In this document: positions 1-7,343 of the stretch, piece after piece
Layout of the letters: each line of letters starts with the position of its first letter
Numbering within the stretch: position 1 is the first letter of the stretch
Position numbers and translations under genes: made by a program
From: VGSG01 sp040756375
GTDB lineage: Bacteria > Desulfobacterota > Desulfomonilia > Desulfomonilales > Desulfomonilaceae
Assembly (NCBI GenBank): GCA_040756375.1
Contig: JBFLZC010000015.1
Coordinates: 1-64,000 of the forward strand
Direction of reading: 5' to 3'
DNA length: 64,000 nt
The notes under the pieces: model-generated
What the model saw: the letters and a program-made list of their open reading frames with translations, nothing else
Told to the model about the DNA's origin: nothing
Database searches by the model: none

Positions 1-123
1 GCCCACGCCCTGGCCAGTCAGCCCCGTAAAGGGTAACCACCAACTGGAGAGCCGTATGCGGGAAAACCGCACGTACGGTTCGGAGGGGGGAGCGACCGGG
101 AGACCGGTCGTTCCTACCCCTAT
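1..123 (+). ncRNA. Group II intron, 3' end (domains V and VI)
   Basis: Positions 49-81 form a typical group II intron domain V: GAGCCGTATGCGG pairs with CCGCACGTACGGTTC around a GAAAA loop, with the catalytic AGC triad at 50-52. It is followed by a domain VI hairpin (about 90-116, GCGACCGG/CCGGTCG with a GAGA loop) and a bulged-A candidate in CCTACCCC, as expected before the 3' splice site. The intron end is placed at about 122-124 by analogy and is not exact. Positions 1-48 would be the linker after the intron-encoded reverse transcriptase, which lies outside the window. What the intron is inserted in cannot be seen. Confidence 0.8.
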
Positions 124-268
124 ACGGTAATAGGCTACCGCGAAACGGACAAAATCTTTGGCAACGCAAATAGAACTCCTCGCGAAGTCCCGGAACACCC
201 ATCATATCACGATCCGCGCTATGCCAAGATTTCCCCGACACGCTCCAAGGGGCGCAGGATCGCGGGGC

Positions 269-301
269 AAGGAGACGCGCGTAGTAGGCGGTCTCCTTTT
301 T
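269..301 (+). terminator. Rho-independent terminator-like hairpin upstream of dacA
   Basis: AAGGAGAC (269-276) pairs with GTCTCCTT (291-298), a perfect 8-bp stem followed directly by a T-rich run (297-301). It would end transcription coming from the intron side before the dacA promoter. The rest of 124-392 holds no gene that I can support. Confidence 0.5.
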
Positions 302-348
302 CTCACCTTATCGCTTCCTTTTTGATTCTGGGCAGGAAGAAAAAGAAC

Positions 349-377
349 TTCCCAAATCGATGGAAGTATGCTATAAA
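349..377 (+). promoter_or_regulatory. Candidate sigma-70 promoter of dacA
   Basis: TTCCCA (349-354), a 17-base spacer and TATAAA (372-377) match the -35/-10 consensus at 4 and 5 of 6 positions. Transcription would begin near 384, leaving about 60 nt of leader before the ATG at 447 but almost none before the ATG at 393. This supports the later start. Confidence 0.5.
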
Positions 378-446
378 TTAGCCCATTAAGAGATGAATTT
401 GACAGGCGAAAAGCCTGTCTGCACGGGTAGATCACAGGTAGGACTT

Positions 447-1472
447 ATGATTTTGTTCCAAGGGGCTACCCTGTCCCGACTCGCCGTCATACTGGTTTTC
501 CTGACTGGGTTTCTCTTTCCGGCTCTGGTTGACCTACCGGATGCTTTTGCGCGCTCATGGTCGCCCAATGGCAAAGAAAAGGCGCCCGTGAAGCAAACAG
601 CCGCAGGAAAAGAGAAGAAGGTCGTCAAACGCGATGTGCAGGCCAAAGCAGCCTACTGCGTAAACCTGGCAAGCAACAGGACTCTCCTGGCTAAGAATCC
701 GGACACACAATTGCCCGTGGCAAGCCTCACCAAGCTGATGACCGCCCTGGTGACGCTGGACCACATGCCGCTGGACAAGAAGATCGAAGTCCCTGAGGTC
801 GTCCGGAAGATTCCCAAGTCGGTGGTGGGTCTGAAGCCGGGCGATCACGTTTCGGTCAAGGACTTGCTCCACGGCTTACTCATGGCTTCGGGCAATGACT
901 GTGCCGAAACCTTGGCAGCCGCGTTTCCGGGCGGACGAGACAAATTCGTCGCAGCCATGAACAAGAAGGCTCGATCAATGGGTGTGGAAAGGACTCGATT
1001 CTACACGCCCAGCGGCCTGGATCGTAAGGATGTGCGCGGCGGGGAAGATGACCAGAAATCCGTGGACGTGAAGTCCAACGTTTCCACTGCTCGCGAAATC
1101 GCGCTGATAGCACGCCAGGCTTTCGCTCACAAAGCCATCAAGGACATTTCCCTCAAGAGACACTACACGCTCGCGAGCTCCAGCTCACCGAATGGATACT
1201 CCGTCCGGAACACCAACAAGCTGCTCCGGGATAATCTTCCTCTGGAAGGCGGCAAGACCGGATACACCGTCCGAGCCGGACATTGCCTCGCGACCAAATT
1301 CCATCCCGGCCACAATATTCTCCTCATCGTGGTGCTGGGTAGCCCGGACCACTTCAAGGACACCCGGCTCATCTACAACAAGGCGCTCAGGAAGGCCGGC
1401 GGAGCGGACGAGAAAGCCCGCACCCGCATCTCGGACAGAACCAAGCCGCGGCCCCACGGCCTTGGCGGCTGA
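447..1472 (+). CDS. dacA: D-alanyl-D-alanine carboxypeptidase (PBP5/6 type, S11 peptidase)
   Basis: Periplasmic serine D,D-carboxypeptidase that would trim the terminal D-Ala from peptidoglycan pentapeptides. All three penicillin-binding motifs are present: SLTK at residues 93-96 (nucleophile Ser93), SGN at 148-150 and KTG at 270-272, in family order and spacing. An N-terminal hydrophobic segment (about residues 10-28) followed by PDAFA gives a signal peptide. A longer frame opens at 393, but the ATG at 447 has AGGTAGGA just upstream, a properly placed signal peptide and a suitable promoter distance. The C-terminal domain is short (about 340 aa in all) and I do not see a clear amphipathic membrane anchor. 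Confidence 0.9.
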   Translation: MILFQGATLSRLAVILVFLTGFLFPALVDLPDAFARSWSPNGKEKAPVKQTAAGKEKKVVKRDVQAKAAYCVNLASNRTLLAKNPDTQLPVASLTKLMTALVTLDHMPLDKKIEVPEVVRKIPKSVVGLKPGDHVSVKDLLHGLLMASGNDCAETLAAAFPGGRDKFVAAMNKKARSMGVERTRFYTPSGLDRKDVRGGEDDQKSVDVKSNVSTAREIALIARQAFAHKAIKDISLKRHYTLASSSSPNGYSVRNTNKLLRDNLPLEGGKTGYTVRAGHCLATKFHPGHNILLIVVLGSPDHFKDTRLIYNKALRKAGGADEKARTRISDRTKPRPHGLGG

Positions 1473-1498
1473 TCGTCCTTTCAAGCAAGAAGTAAGAC

Positions 1499-1564
1499 GG
1501 GGAGAACCTTTTTGTAACCCCGCGCTTCGCGGGGCTCCCCGAACCCCTTTCCAAAAACTTCTAT
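1499..1564 (+). repeat. Dispersed palindromic intergenic repeat, copy 1
   Basis: An outer stem GGGGAG (1499-1504)/CTCCCC (1535-1540) encloses an inner hairpin CCCCGCG-CTT-CGCGGGG (1518-1534). A tail GAACCCCTTTCC then AAAAACTTCTAT follows. Related copies lie at 6001-6053, 23391-23510 (with the assembly gap) and 48702-48759 (inverted). All are between genes. Confidence 0.6.
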
Positions 1565-1567
1565 ATT

Positions 1568-1613
1568 CCTGCGGCATTCCGACTTCCTGGACAGGAAGTC
1601 AGAATGCCGCAGG
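1568..1613. terminator. Long hairpin between convergent genes, likely bidirectional terminator
   Basis: CCTGCGGCATTC (1568-1579) then GACTTCCT pairs with AGGAAGTC then GAATGCCGCAGG (1602-1613). This is a 21-bp stem with a single mismatch (1580/1601) and a 4-base loop GGAC. It is followed by CTTTTTG at 1622-1628 and lies between dacA (+) and the sensor kinase (-). It would stop both transcripts. Its length and symmetry also fit a REP-like element. Confidence 0.55.
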
Positions 1614-1699
1614 CGCATAGAGCTTTTTGAGAATGGTCAGGCTGAAACCAATTTACACAAAACGGTTTCCGTCGTGACTCACTTCTTTGAAACCACAAT

Positions 1700-3286
1700 T
1701 CAAGGCGTTGAGTTTTCTTTGGGCAGGGTGAAGAGGAAGTTTATCCACCCACCGGGGCGAGTTTCGCACCAGATCCGACCACCGTGGGCCTCAATGATTC
1801 GGCGTATGTTGTAGAGTCCTAGACCGGTGCCTCGCTTCTGCTTGGTGAGTTCCGTATTGACCCGGTAGAACTTGTCGAAGATCTTTTCGGTTTCTCCCAG
1901 CGGGACGCCTGGTCCCTCATTCCAGACGTTGAACTGATAATGGCCGGGCCATAATTCAACGCCGTACGATATCTTGCCGTGCGGGGATCGATATTTCAGC
2001 GCATTGCCGAAGAGGTTGCGGTAAACGATTTGCAACAGATTAGGATCCCCCATCACGCTGATATTTCCCACGCCTCCCATACTGGTGTCATAGCTTGGTA
2101 ACGAGTCGGGATAGCGTTCTTTCAGTCCCAACATCGCGGGCAGGATCACTTCTTCATAGTAATTCTCGATCAGTCGCTTCCTGACATGGAACTCTCCATG
2201 TTCCAGTTCCGCCATGACCAGGAAGTCCACTGTCATGGCCTCTAGGAATTTCGAATGATGATAAATGATTTCCAACTCCTGCTTGCGGCGCTCATCTTCC
2301 TCCGATTCCAGCAACCGCCTCACGAAACCGCCGATAACCATCAGCGAATTTTTGAATTCGTGATTCATGAAGTGCAGGGTTTCTCGAAAACTGAGATTGA
2401 GAAGCTCCAGTTCACGCACCATGGCCTTTTCGTGAGTGATATCTTTGCTGACTCCAACGGTGCCCAGGACCTTGCCCTCGCCGTCCTTGAGCAGGGACAA
2501 GGTTAGAGAGATCTCTCGGAACCGTCCAGATCTGGTTCTCAGCCGAGTCTCATAGTTGCGGACCCCCCCCTTGCTCCTCACCTCTTCCAAGATCTTGGCC
2601 CTATCTTCGGCGCTCTCCCAGATCTCCTCCACCATTCGGCCCTGCATCTCCTCAGCGGTGAACCCGAGCATCTTTTCAGCCCCGGTGTTCCACTCGACGA
2701 TTCGGTGTTCAAGATCTGTGGTGATGATGCCGTCATCGGATGAGCGAAGGATTCCTTCCAAGTATCCGCTCTTGTTGGCAAGGGCTTCAGTGCGGTTCCA
2801 CATCTCCTTGTACAGATTGTCGGCTAGCCGGACGCTACGTTCCTTTTGGACCCTCAGCGCAGCTTCCCGATCGAATATGCGCACCGCGCGATCGAGGAGA
2901 TGAACTACGTCAGTGAGAAACTCCTGATCTTCAGGCGAAAGCCCAGTCTCGCCACTATATGAAAGGCAGAGGCGGCCTCGGACCCGATTCCCGACCTGGA
3001 TGTCCAGCACAAAAGGGCCTTTAGTGCCATCGCTAGAGACGCCGTACGTGTGATCGTCCAGCTCGATCCAAGCGCTTGCATCCTTAGGTTCATCCAAGGC
3101 GACCTGAATGTGGTCGAGAACGTTGGATAATTTGTCCCCCAAGGACGCGTCCCCAAGGAGTTCTTTCCCTATGAGGAACAGACCTTGACGCTTTCTTGAA
3201 AGACTGTTTTGCACTTTTGGTGACCTGTAGATCGGCTGTGTTTCGCGTACAGGAAGCCACCCCCCGGCACCCAGAGCTTTCTGCAA
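1700..3286 (-). CDS. PAS-domain sensor histidine kinase (orphan)
   Basis: Soluble-looking sensor kinase of 528 aa. Residues 30-150 resemble a GAF-type sensory region, and about 165-290 form a PAS domain (EWNTGAEKMLGF, then GVSKDITHEKA). A HisKA-like dimerisation helix carries the phospho-accepting His309 in NHEFKNSLM. The HATPase domain follows, with N box NLFGNALKYR, FDKFYR and the G box GTGLGLYNIRRI. There is no clear membrane segment and no response regulator next door. The frame opens with TTG at 3286 without a convincing ribosome site; a GTG about 25 codons in is an alternative, so the N-terminus is uncertain. Confidence 0.82.
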   Translation of the reverse strand: MQKALGAGGWLPVRETQPIYRSPKVQNSLSRKRQGLFLIGKELLGDASLGDKLSNVLDHIQVALDEPKDASAWIELDDHTYGVSSDGTKGPFVLDIQVGNRVRGRLCLSYSGETGLSPEDQEFLTDVVHLLDRAVRIFDREAALRVQKERSVRLADNLYKEMWNRTEALANKSGYLEGILRSSDDGIITTDLEHRIVEWNTGAEKMLGFTAEEMQGRMVEEIWESAEDRAKILEEVRSKGGVRNYETRLRTRSGRFREISLTLSLLKDGEGKVLGTVGVSKDITHEKAMVRELELLNLSFRETLHFMNHEFKNSLMVIGGFVRRLLESEEDERRKQELEIIYHHSKFLEAMTVDFLVMAELEHGEFHVRKRLIENYYEEVILPAMLGLKERYPDSLPSYDTSMGGVGNISVMGDPNLLQIVYRNLFGNALKYRSPHGKISYGVELWPGHYQFNVWNEGPGVPLGETEKIFDKFYRVNTELTKQKRGTGLGLYNIRRIIEAHGGRIWCETRPGGWINFLFTLPKENSTP

Positions 3287-3590
3287 GGAGAGGAAGCGGT
3301 TTAGTTGCGCTCATTTGGTTTTCTAGCGCATTTCGCCAGGCTAGTCAATGCGGGCGCAGCCTGATCCAGGCATGGACCGAAGCCCTTACAAGAAGGCCAC
3401 AAAAGAGATGTTTTCTGGTAGAATACCGTGCCACGCGCGGCCCGCGACCGGGCGGCTCTGAACGTTTGCCGCTGTTTAAGCGCAGTCAAACAATAGCAAG
3501 AACGTTCTCCTGCCTGGCTGCGTGCGGGCTTTTGACTCATATCCCACCCAATGGTAGGATCGGTTCGGAAATCTGCACCGGGAGGAGACC
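3287..3590. other. Divergent intergenic region, no gene seen
   Basis: About 300 bases between the divergently transcribed kinase and rmlA. It should hold both promoters, but I find no convincing -35/-10 pair. The only clear signal is the rmlA ribosome site GGAGGAG at 3581-3587. Confidence 0.5.
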
Positions 3591-4319
3591 GTGAAAGGCG
3601 TAGTATTGGCTGGAGGCCTGGGAACGAGGCTGTACCCTCTGACCAAGATCACCAACAAGCATCTGCTGCCCGTGTTCAACAAACCGATGGTCACCTATCC
3701 TGTGGAATGCCTGGTAAGAGCCGGGATTCGTGATGTTCTCATCGTCACAGGCGGTAATAATCCCGGTGATTTCCTCCGGCTTCTCGGGAATGGCAAGGAA
3801 TACGGCGTCGAAAAGATAAACTACGCTTACCAGGAGGGAGAAGGCGGCATCGCCGACGCGCTTTCACTGGCTGAGAACTACGCTGCTGGCGGGCGCATTT
3901 GCGTGGTGCTGGGTGACAATATTATCGAAAAGAACATCGCAAGCGCGGTCGAAGAGTACAGAACACAGCCGCGAGGCGCCAAGATCCTGTTGAAAAGGGT
4001 TGATGATCCCCAACGATTCGGGGTGCCGGTCATTGAGGACGGCAAGATTGTTAAGATCGTTGAAAAGCCGGTCAAGCCACCTACTTCTTTTGCCGTTATC
4101 GGTATTTACCTGTACGACGAACAGGTCTTTGATTTCATACGATCCTTGACTCCTTCGGAACGCGGGGAGCTGGAGATCACCGACGTGAACAACATGTATA
4201 TTCAACGGGGGGCGATGACCTGGTCCGAACTGGAAGGATGGTGGACCGACGCGGGCACGTTCGACTCGCTATTGAGAGCCTCCAACCTGGTTGCGCAGGG
4301 CGGCGCGAACAACGATTGA
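3591..4319 (+). CDS. rmlA: Glucose-1-phosphate thymidylyltransferase (short RmlA type)
   Basis: Would join glucose-1-phosphate and dTTP to give dTDP-glucose, the first step of dTDP-deoxysugar synthesis in the cytoplasm. The N-terminal nucleotidyltransferase signature is intact (LAGGLGTRLYPLTK, then the pyrophosphorylase lysine in NKHLLPVFNKPM), followed by VLGDNI and EKPVKPPTSFAVIGIYLYD. At 242 aa it is the short form without the C-terminal dimer extension of enterobacterial RmlA (about 290 aa). GTG start at 3591 with GGAGGAG three bases upstream. First gene of an rmlA-rmlC-rmlB set; a different nucleotide or sugar specificity cannot be excluded. Confidence 0.88.
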   Translation: MKGVVLAGGLGTRLYPLTKITNKHLLPVFNKPMVTYPVECLVRAGIRDVLIVTGGNNPGDFLRLLGNGKEYGVEKINYAYQEGEGGIADALSLAENYAAGGRICVVLGDNIIEKNIASAVEEYRTQPRGAKILLKRVDDPQRFGVPVIEDGKIVKIVEKPVKPPTSFAVIGIYLYDEQVFDFIRSLTPSERGELEITDVNNMYIQRGAMTWSELEGWWTDAGTFDSLLRASNLVAQGGANND

Positions 4320-4328
4320 GCGTGAACC

Positions 4329-4820
4329 ATGAAACCCAAGAAATTCCAACCTCCTACCTCTGAACTTCTCTACGGAGTGGAACTGCACCCGCTTCGGGTA
4401 ATCCCCGACGAACGGGGACGGCTCATGGAGATCCTCAGGCGAGACGACCCGTATTTTCAGGGATTCGGTCAGGTCTATCTCACCACGGTCTTTCCAGGGG
4501 TAGTCAAGGCCTGGCACTACCACAAATTTCAGCACGACCTCTTCACCTGCGTCAGAGGCATGGTCAAAGTGGCCCTGTACGATGACCGGAAGGGCTCGCC
4601 CACAGTAGGTCTGACCAACGAGTTCTATATCGGCGAGCACAACCCATGCTTGATCGTGATTCCTCCGGGGGTTTATCACGGGTGGAAATGCGTCTCAGAG
4701 TATGAGGCGTACATAATTAACGTGCCCACAGAACCCTATGATCGCTCAGACCCGGACGAGTATCGCGCAGATCCTCACCAAGGAGGCATCCCGTACGACT
4801 GGTCGCGAAAGGATGGCTGA
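4329..4820 (+). CDS. rmlC: dTDP-4-dehydrorhamnose 3,5-epimerase family protein
   Basis: Cupin-fold sugar epimerase of the RmlC family, which inverts C3 and C5 of dTDP-4-keto-6-deoxyglucose. Family features are PDERGRLMEILRRDD (about residues 22-36), KAWHYHKFQHDLFTC with the catalytic-type His, IPPGVYHGWKC and the C-terminal NVPTEPYDRSDPDE. At 163 aa it is a little shorter than classical RmlC (about 180). It starts 9 bases after rmlA, so the two are very likely cotranscribed. The product could be a single-position epimerase rather than full RmlC. Confidence 0.82.
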   Translation: MKPKKFQPPTSELLYGVELHPLRVIPDERGRLMEILRRDDPYFQGFGQVYLTTVFPGVVKAWHYHKFQHDLFTCVRGMVKVALYDDRKGSPTVGLTNEFYIGEHNPCLIVIPPGVYHGWKCVSEYEAYIINVPTEPYDRSDPDEYRADPHQGGIPYDWSRKDG

Positions 4821-4968
4821 CAATTTCGGTGAATCGCCCCCCTTTAAAAAAACTCTCTAATTATCTAACATGGAGCCAAGAATGATTGCAGCCTCGTGGC
4901 CACGCACTAGTCTGATGAGCAGTAGTGCGGAAACGGTCATCGGCCGCCAGGTATTGTGAGAAGCGCCC

Positions 4969-5979
4969 ATGAAACTGATCGTCACCGGCGGATGCGGATT
5001 CATTGGTTCCAACTTTATCTTGTACATGCTGGAATCCTATCCCGATGTAGACATCGTGAACCTTGACCTGCTCACGTATGCGGGGAATTTGGAAAACCTG
5101 CAGGATGCCAAGAACTACGGCCGACGGCACGTCTTCGTGCGCGGAGACATTGCCGATGTGAACCTCGTCGATTCGCTTTTGAAAGATGGAGGGGACGCTG
5201 TGGTCAATTTCGCGGCAGAATCGCATGTAGACCGCTCAATCATGGATTCATCCGCGTTCGTGCGCACCAACATAATGGGAACGCAAGTGCTCCTGGACGC
5301 GTGTCGCAAGCACGGGATTAACCGATTCGTGCAGATCTCCACGGATGAGGTATACGGCTCTCTCGGGCCCGAGGGAGTCTTCACCGAGATGAATCCACTG
5401 GCGCCCAATTCGCCTTATGCCGCGTCCAAAGCAGCCGCGGATTTGCTTGTGCGCTCTTACCATAAGACATTCGGCATGGATGTGCTGATCACCCGCTGTT
5501 CAAACAATTATGGTCCCTTCCAGTTCCCGGAGAAACTGATCCCGCTTATGATCACCAACGCGGTCTGCGACTGCGAGCTCCCGGTTTACGGAGACGGTCT
5601 CAACGTCCGCGACTGGATTCACGTGCTGGATCATTGCCGAGCCATTGACCTGGTCCTGAGGAAAGGCTGCTGCGGCGAGATCTACAACATAGGCGCGGAA
5701 AACGAAGTGCCCAACCTGGAAATCGTGCGCCACATTCTGAAGAGATTGGAAAAGCCGGAGTCCCTCATCAAGTTCGTGAAGGACAGGCCGGGCCACGACC
5801 GTCGCTACGCCATGGACGCATCCAAACTGCGGGCCGAGCTGGGATGGCAACCGTGCATCAATTTCCGGACCGGCATGGATACGACGGTACTGTGGTACCT
5901 GGAACACGAAGAATGGTGGCAACGAATCAAGAGCGGCCAGTATATGACCTACTATGAACAATGGTACGGCGATCGCTGA
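4969..5979 (+). CDS. rmlB: dTDP-glucose 4,6-dehydratase
   Basis: NAD-dependent short-chain dehydrogenase that makes dTDP-4-keto-6-deoxyglucose from dTDP-glucose. The Rossmann motif GGCGFIG is at residues 7-13, the dehydratase triad Thr125-Asp126-Glu127 lies in ISTDEVYG, and the catalytic YxxxK is Tyr150/Lys154 (YAASK). SNNYGPFQFPEKLIPL and DWIHVLDHC are typical of RmlB. Length (336 aa) is normal. It follows rmlC after 148 bases. No rmlD (reductase) is in the window, so the final sugar need not be rhamnose. Confidence 0.93.
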   Translation: MKLIVTGGCGFIGSNFILYMLESYPDVDIVNLDLLTYAGNLENLQDAKNYGRRHVFVRGDIADVNLVDSLLKDGGDAVVNFAAESHVDRSIMDSSAFVRTNIMGTQVLLDACRKHGINRFVQISTDEVYGSLGPEGVFTEMNPLAPNSPYAASKAAADLLVRSYHKTFGMDVLITRCSNNYGPFQFPEKLIPLMITNAVCDCELPVYGDGLNVRDWIHVLDHCRAIDLVLRKGCCGEIYNIGAENEVPNLEIVRHILKRLEKPESLIKFVKDRPGHDRRYAMDASKLRAELGWQPCINFRTGMDTTVLWYLEHEEWWQRIKSGQYMTYYEQWYGDR

Positions 5980-6000
5980 GCTCGGGTCTTTGAAAGAGCT

Positions 6001-6053
6001 ATCGGGGGAAACTTTTTTTATTGCAGAAAAGCTTCCCCCGATCCTCCTTCAAA
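6001..6053 (+). repeat. Dispersed palindromic repeat, copy 2 (probable rmlB terminator)
   Basis: ATCGGGGGAAACTTTT (6001-6016) pairs with AAAAGCTTCCCCCGAT (6027-6042), a 16-bp stem with one mismatch and a T-rich loop. The tail ATCCTCCTTCAAAAAACGCC resembles the tails at 1541-1564 and 23489-23510. Lying 21 bases after rmlB, it probably also serves as a terminator. Confidence 0.6.
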
Positions 6054-6181
6054 AAACGCCATCTAGCGAGCGTTGACCTAATTGCACGAAGAAACCTGCC
6101 TTTCGCAACGAGCCCTGAAGCCGCTCTTCCATCGAGGCGGCGCGACGGACTGTCCACAATCGAGTATTTTCTGAGCCGAAG

Positions 6182-7288
6182 ATGGAGATTAGGCGTCGCA
6201 AAACGAGAAGAATTTACGTGGGCCGTGTTCCTGTCGGCGATGACGCACCCATCGCTGTTCAGTCCATGACCAATACGGACACGAGGGACGTGAGGGCCAC
6301 AGTCCGCCAGATCCGCAGCCTTGAACGCGCTGGTTGCGAAATCGTGCGAGTGGCGGTACCCGACCGGGCCGCGGCCCGAGCGTTGAGTGAGATCAGATCC
6401 CGGATATCGATTCCCCTTATCGCAGACATACACTTTGACTATAGGCTGGCCCTGGAAGCGCTTCGCCAAGGTGTTGACGGTCTTCGCCTCAACCCTGGAA
6501 ATATCGGCGCACGCCACAAGGTTCGAGAAGTTACCAGGGCCGCAGCCGAGCGAGGCGTGCCCATACGCATCGGCGTGAACGCTGGGTCATTGGAACGCAC
6601 GCTGCTGCACTCGTACGGAGGCCCTGTCCCGGAAGCCATGGTGGAGAGCGCATTGGGCCATGTGGCCATACTTGAGAAAGAAGGCTTCCACCTCATCAAA
6701 ATATCGTTGAAAGCCTCGGATGTGCCCCGTACAGTCGAAGCGTACCGTATCCTCTCCAGCCGCGTGGATTACTCTTTGCACGTTGGCGTGACCGAAGCCG
6801 GAACGTTACTTACGGGCGCAATAAAGTCCGCTCTGGGGATAGGAATTCTCCTCTCTGAAGGCATCGGAGACACCATCAGGGTCTCGCTGACGGCGCCGCC
6901 CAGAGAAGAAGTCCGCGCCGCGTATGCCATACTTGGGGCTCTGGAGGTCAGAAAGAGAGGCGTGGAAGTGATATCCTGCCCTACCTGTTCTCGAACTGAG
7001 ATCGACCTCATCGGCCTCGCGAGCAAAGTCGAACGAGCACTTGCCCATGTGGTCATCCCACTCAAGGTGGCCGTCATGGGCTGCGTGGTCAATGGTCCTG
7101 GCGAGGCTAAGGAAGCTGACTTGGGCCTCGCGGGAGGCCGCGCCAAGGGAATACTGTTCAAGAAAGGCAAGAAGATCGGCTCGTACCTGGAAAAAGACCT
7201 TCTGCCCGCATTGCTTCATGAAATCGAAAGCGTGACCGGTGAATCAGTTAAGCAGAAACAGAAATCCGGTTACCTACTGAAAAAGTGA
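6182..7288 (+). CDS. ispG: 4-hydroxy-3-methylbut-2-enyl diphosphate synthase (IspG/GcpE)
   Basis: [4Fe-4S] enzyme of the methylerythritol phosphate pathway, reducing MEcPP to HMBPP for isoprenoid synthesis. The N-terminal TIM barrel shows IAVQSMTNTDTRDV, IPLIADIHFDYRLAL and GLRLNPGNIG. The C-terminal cluster-binding domain has Cys266 and Cys269 (SCPTCSRTEID) and Cys301 in MGCVVNGPGEAKEAD, with the downstream Glu expected to complete coordination. Length (368 aa) fits the short bacterial form. ATG start at 6182; the ribosome site is weak. It stands alone between a repeat and the convergent acs locus. The electron donor is probably a flavodoxin or ferredoxin. Confidence 0.95.
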   Translation: MEIRRRKTRRIYVGRVPVGDDAPIAVQSMTNTDTRDVRATVRQIRSLERAGCEIVRVAVPDRAAARALSEIRSRISIPLIADIHFDYRLALEALRQGVDGLRLNPGNIGARHKVREVTRAAAERGVPIRIGVNAGSLERTLLHSYGGPVPEAMVESALGHVAILEKEGFHLIKISLKASDVPRTVEAYRILSSRVDYSLHVGVTEAGTLLTGAIKSALGIGILLSEGIGDTIRVSLTAPPREEVRAAYAILGALEVRKRGVEVISCPTCSRTEIDLIGLASKVERALAHVVIPLKVAVMGCVVNGPGEAKEADLGLAGGRAKGILFKKGKKIGSYLEKDLLPALLHEIESVTGESVKQKQKSGYLLKK

Positions 7289-7343
7289 CGTTGAGGGCTG
7301 GACGAAAACTGCTCCCGCCGCGCGCGTTCGGTGATACGCTGCG

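Noticed and set aside
1192..1620. 142-aa plus-strand frame overlapping the end of dacA and the hairpins
   Set aside because: Out of frame with dacA and running through palindromic DNA; Ser/Pro/Arg-rich shadow translation.
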